Positions 62,448 to 64,000 of a stretch of 64,000 nucleotides of DNA are shown one piece after another; the stretch's first letter is position 1, and the number at the start of each line of letters is the position of its first letter. The stretch is from Cystobacter fuscus DSM 2262 (GTDB taxonomy: Bacteria; Myxococcota; Myxococcia; Myxococcales; Myxococcaceae): assembly GCF_000335475.2 (NCBI RefSeq), contig NZ_ANAH02000066.1, forward strand, positions 496,001 to 560,000, in the 5' to 3' direction. The notes under the pieces were generated by a model, which was not told where the DNA came from, made no database searches, and saw nothing but the letters and a program-made list of their open reading frames with translations. The translations under genes were made by a program, and so were the position numbers.

Positions 62448-63500
62448 TCAGCGCCGGGCTGCGGGAGGGAAGGGCTCGGCGTCGAGGCGCACGCCCACGT
62501 ACGAGGGGAAGCGGGGCACGCCGCCGTCGGTGAGCTCCTGATAGCGGAAGGTGATGAGGGTCCCCACCGCGGGCGGCTCACGGCGCTCCTGGTCCGAGAA
62601 GCCCGTACCGACGGAGAACCGGGTGCCGTCGCGCAGCTCCACCTCCAGCGCGCCCATCCGGCCCTTGTGCCGGCCGGCTCCGGCCACATGGCCCACCACG
62701 CGCGCTTCGTCGTCCTTGAAGCTCTTCACCTTGAGCAGCGTGGGCGAGCGCCCCGCTTCGTAGCGCGAGCCCGGCTGGCGGAGCATCAAGCCCTCGCCCC
62801 CGAGTGCCTCCACCCGGGCCAGCTCCGCGCGCAGGTGCGCCACGTCCCGGCACGGCTCGTGCGGCAACCACCTGGCATAGGGGGGAGCCATGTCCTCCAC
62901 GTAGCGCTGGCAGCGCGCGAGCCGCTCCTCGAAGGGCGCATCCACGCCCGGCGCGTCGAAGATGACGAAGGCCAGGGACTTCCACGCGTCGCTCCGGTCC
63001 TGCCGCCGCACGACGCTCACCGTGTGCTGGAACTTGCGCTGCCCGCCGAACAGCTCGCCGTCGAGCGGGAAGTCGGGCAGCCGCGCGGTGAACCACTCGG
63101 GCGCGAGGAAGGGATTGCCCTGACGTGACAGGAATTGCTTGCCGTCCCAGTACGCGCGCACTCCATCGAGCTTCTCGCTCATCCACCAGCCCGTCAGCTC
63201 GACGTCGTTCTCCCACGGGTGCGCGAGCAGCAGGGGAGGGGCGGTGACACCGGGACCCTCCGAGTCGCCCTCCTGGGAGGGAAGGGGAGCCGAGGCCGCG
63301 AGGGTGCCCAGCCGGGTGTTCTCGGCCTCGTCGCCGCGCACCTTGCGCAGGTGTTTGCAGGTACGGCGCTCGATGCCCACCGACTGGTTGCGCCAGGCCG
63401 GGCAGGTGCACGAGTACACGCCGCCGGTGTTCTTCAAGATGTACGGCTTCTTCCCCGACCCCTTCACCTCGACCTGCTCGCCGTCCGCGATGTCCGCCAC
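62448..63500 (-). CDS. ATP-dependent DNA ligase with N-terminal SWIM zinc finger
   Basis: A 350-residue protein. Residues 5-55 are a SWIM finger (YSCTCPAWRN...RTCKHL, CxCxnCxH). Residues about 100-255 are an adenylyltransferase with the nucleotidyl lysine in SEKLDGVRAYWDG, DGELFGG, LMLRQPGS and LLKVKSF (motifs I, III, IV, V), then an OB domain (LEVELRDGTRFSVGTGFSD). It joins nicked DNA using ATP. The zinc finger is not part of usual minimal ligases and may target it to damaged DNA. No Ku or LigD partner is seen here. Confidence 0.88.
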   Translation of the reverse strand: MADIADGEQVEVKGSGKKPYILKNTGGVYSCTCPAWRNQSVGIERRTCKHLRKVRGDEAENTRLGTLAASAPLPSQEGDSEGPGVTAPPLLLAHPWENDVELTGWWMSEKLDGVRAYWDGKQFLSRQGNPFLAPEWFTARLPDFPLDGELFGGQRKFQHTVSVVRRQDRSDAWKSLAFVIFDAPGVDAPFEERLARCQRYVEDMAPPYARWLPHEPCRDVAHLRAELARVEALGGEGLMLRQPGSRYEAGRSPTLLKVKSFKDDEARVVGHVAGAGRHKGRMGALEVELRDGTRFSVGTGFSDQERREPPAVGTLITFRYQELTDGGVPRFPSYVGVRLDAEPFPPAARR

Positions 63501-63711
63501 GATGTCCTCCCCACGTGAGGCGGCAATCGTAACCGCCCCGTCCGTCGTGAGCGGAGGACTTGTTCGGGCGAGGCCGGGGAGCGACCTCGGACGTCAAGGC
63601 TCGACGGAGCGGGATTCGGACGGCGCCTTCCTCGCGGAGGTCGGCACTCACCCGGTTGATGCCCACTTCGAGACTGGAGGTCTGGGGTGGATGTCTCCGC
63701 TTGCGCTTCGT

Positions 63712-63734
63712 CCGACTAGTTGGTAGATAGTCGG
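63712..63734 (+). promoter_or_regulatory. Probable TetR operator
   Basis: CCGACTA (63712-63718) and TAGTCGG (63728-63734) form an exact inverted repeat with a nine-base centre ending two bases before the TetR start codon. This is the expected site for autorepression, probably also covering a divergent or own promoter. Confidence 0.65.
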
Positions 63735-63735
63735 C

Positions 63736-64000
63736 ATGAGCGCCACGACAGCGGACCGCATCCTCGACGCAGCCCAGGCGATCATGATTGAGCGCGGGTA
63801 CAGCGGCTTCAGCTACGCGGACATCGCGGAGGTCGTGAAGATCAGCAAGCCCACCATCCACCACCATTTTCCGAGCAAGGCGATGTTGGCGAGGGACGTG
63901 GTGGTGAGGTACCGCGAGAACATCCGCCTGTCGTTCACCCACCTTGGTCAGATGGTGCCCGACCCGCTCGGGCAGTTGAAAGCGTATGTCTCCTATTGGG
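63736..64000 (+). CDS. TetR family regulator, C-terminal part outside window
   Basis: The first 88 residues: MSATTADRILDAAQAIMIER, followed by GYSGFSYADIAEVVKISKPTIHHHF, the TetR helix-turn-helix, and PSKAMLARDVV. The effector domain is beyond the window. The ATG overlaps the end of an inverted repeat that is likely its operator. The 236 bases upstream show no gene. Confidence 0.92.
   Translation, partial: MSATTADRILDAAQAIMIERGYSGFSYADIAEVVKISKPTIHHHFPSKAMLARDVVVRYRENIRLSFTHLGQMVPDPLGQLKAYVSYW

Overview
The window is high-GC DNA (roughly 70%) with dense, mostly tightly packed genes. The gene content points to a predatory soil delta-proteobacterium of the Myxococcota, most likely of the Cystobacter/Archangium/Melittangium/Stigmatella type. 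The pointers are many secreted lipoproteins and proteases, a PilT-family ATPase with an extra N-terminal domain, CheR/CheB/histidine-kinase sensory modules, immunity proteins and lipoprotein toxins of myxobacterial type, and two natural-product loci. No rRNA, intact tRNA, CRISPR array or recognisable transposase was seen.

Region by region. 0-4.5 kb: end of an amidohydrolase, a GST, an aspzincin (M35) metalloprotease preceded by a decayed copy of itself and followed by a lipoprotein resembling its N-terminal domain, then TesB. 4.5-10.7 kb: a leftward run ATP-grasp ligase / LLM flavin monooxygenase / NMT1-type ABC importer / SGNH hydrolase, containing an unusual AT-rich block of nested inverted repeats. 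10.8-15.7 kb: a beta-barrel/lipoprotein pair, a siderophore-interacting protein behind a Fur box, and a PilT-like ATPase with a small partner. 15.8-23.5 kb: an orphan Imm52-type immunity gene behind a toxin remnant, a conserved hypothetical, an MFS protein, a polyprenyl synthase operon with a GbsR-like regulator, and a decayed toxin/immunity pair (copy A). 23.6-30.8 kb: CheR-PAS, histidine kinase and CheB genes, then a Kelch-repeat lipoprotein.

30.8-35.7 kb: a small class II lanthipeptide locus (precursor lanA, LanM, glycosyltransferase). A tRNA-Pro-like remnant separates it from 36.2-46.5 kb, a leftward eight-gene operon with overlapping genes (sedoheptulose-7-phosphate cyclase, isomerase, reductase, trehalose-phosphate-synthase-like enzyme, aminotransferase, dehydrogenase, MFS exporter, kinase) divergent from a sugar nucleotidyltransferase. 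The set matches validamycin/acarbose-type logic and predicts a C7-aminocyclitol pseudo-oligosaccharide.

46.6-64 kb: a frameshifted DUF2285-type gene, a GH71/99-like secreted protein, an M14 carboxypeptidase (with a small remnant of a second copy about 2.4 kb downstream), a RelA/SpoT-domain enzyme, nitroreductase/LysR, a DUF1349 Tat protein, copy B of the toxin/immunity pair (nuclease domain and immunity gene intact, toxin 5' end lost), AraC/old yellow enzyme/pirin, a LysM protein, a GH76 mannanase, a SWIM-finger DNA ligase, and the start of a TetR regulator with its likely operator.

The most notable items are the myxobacterial cyclitol cluster, the minimal glycosyltransferase-associated lanthipeptide locus, the two complementary damaged copies of a lipoprotein nuclease toxin with its immunity gene, and repeated traces of duplicate genes shrunk by internal deletion. 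Product names rest on motif reading and recall of families; no database search was run.
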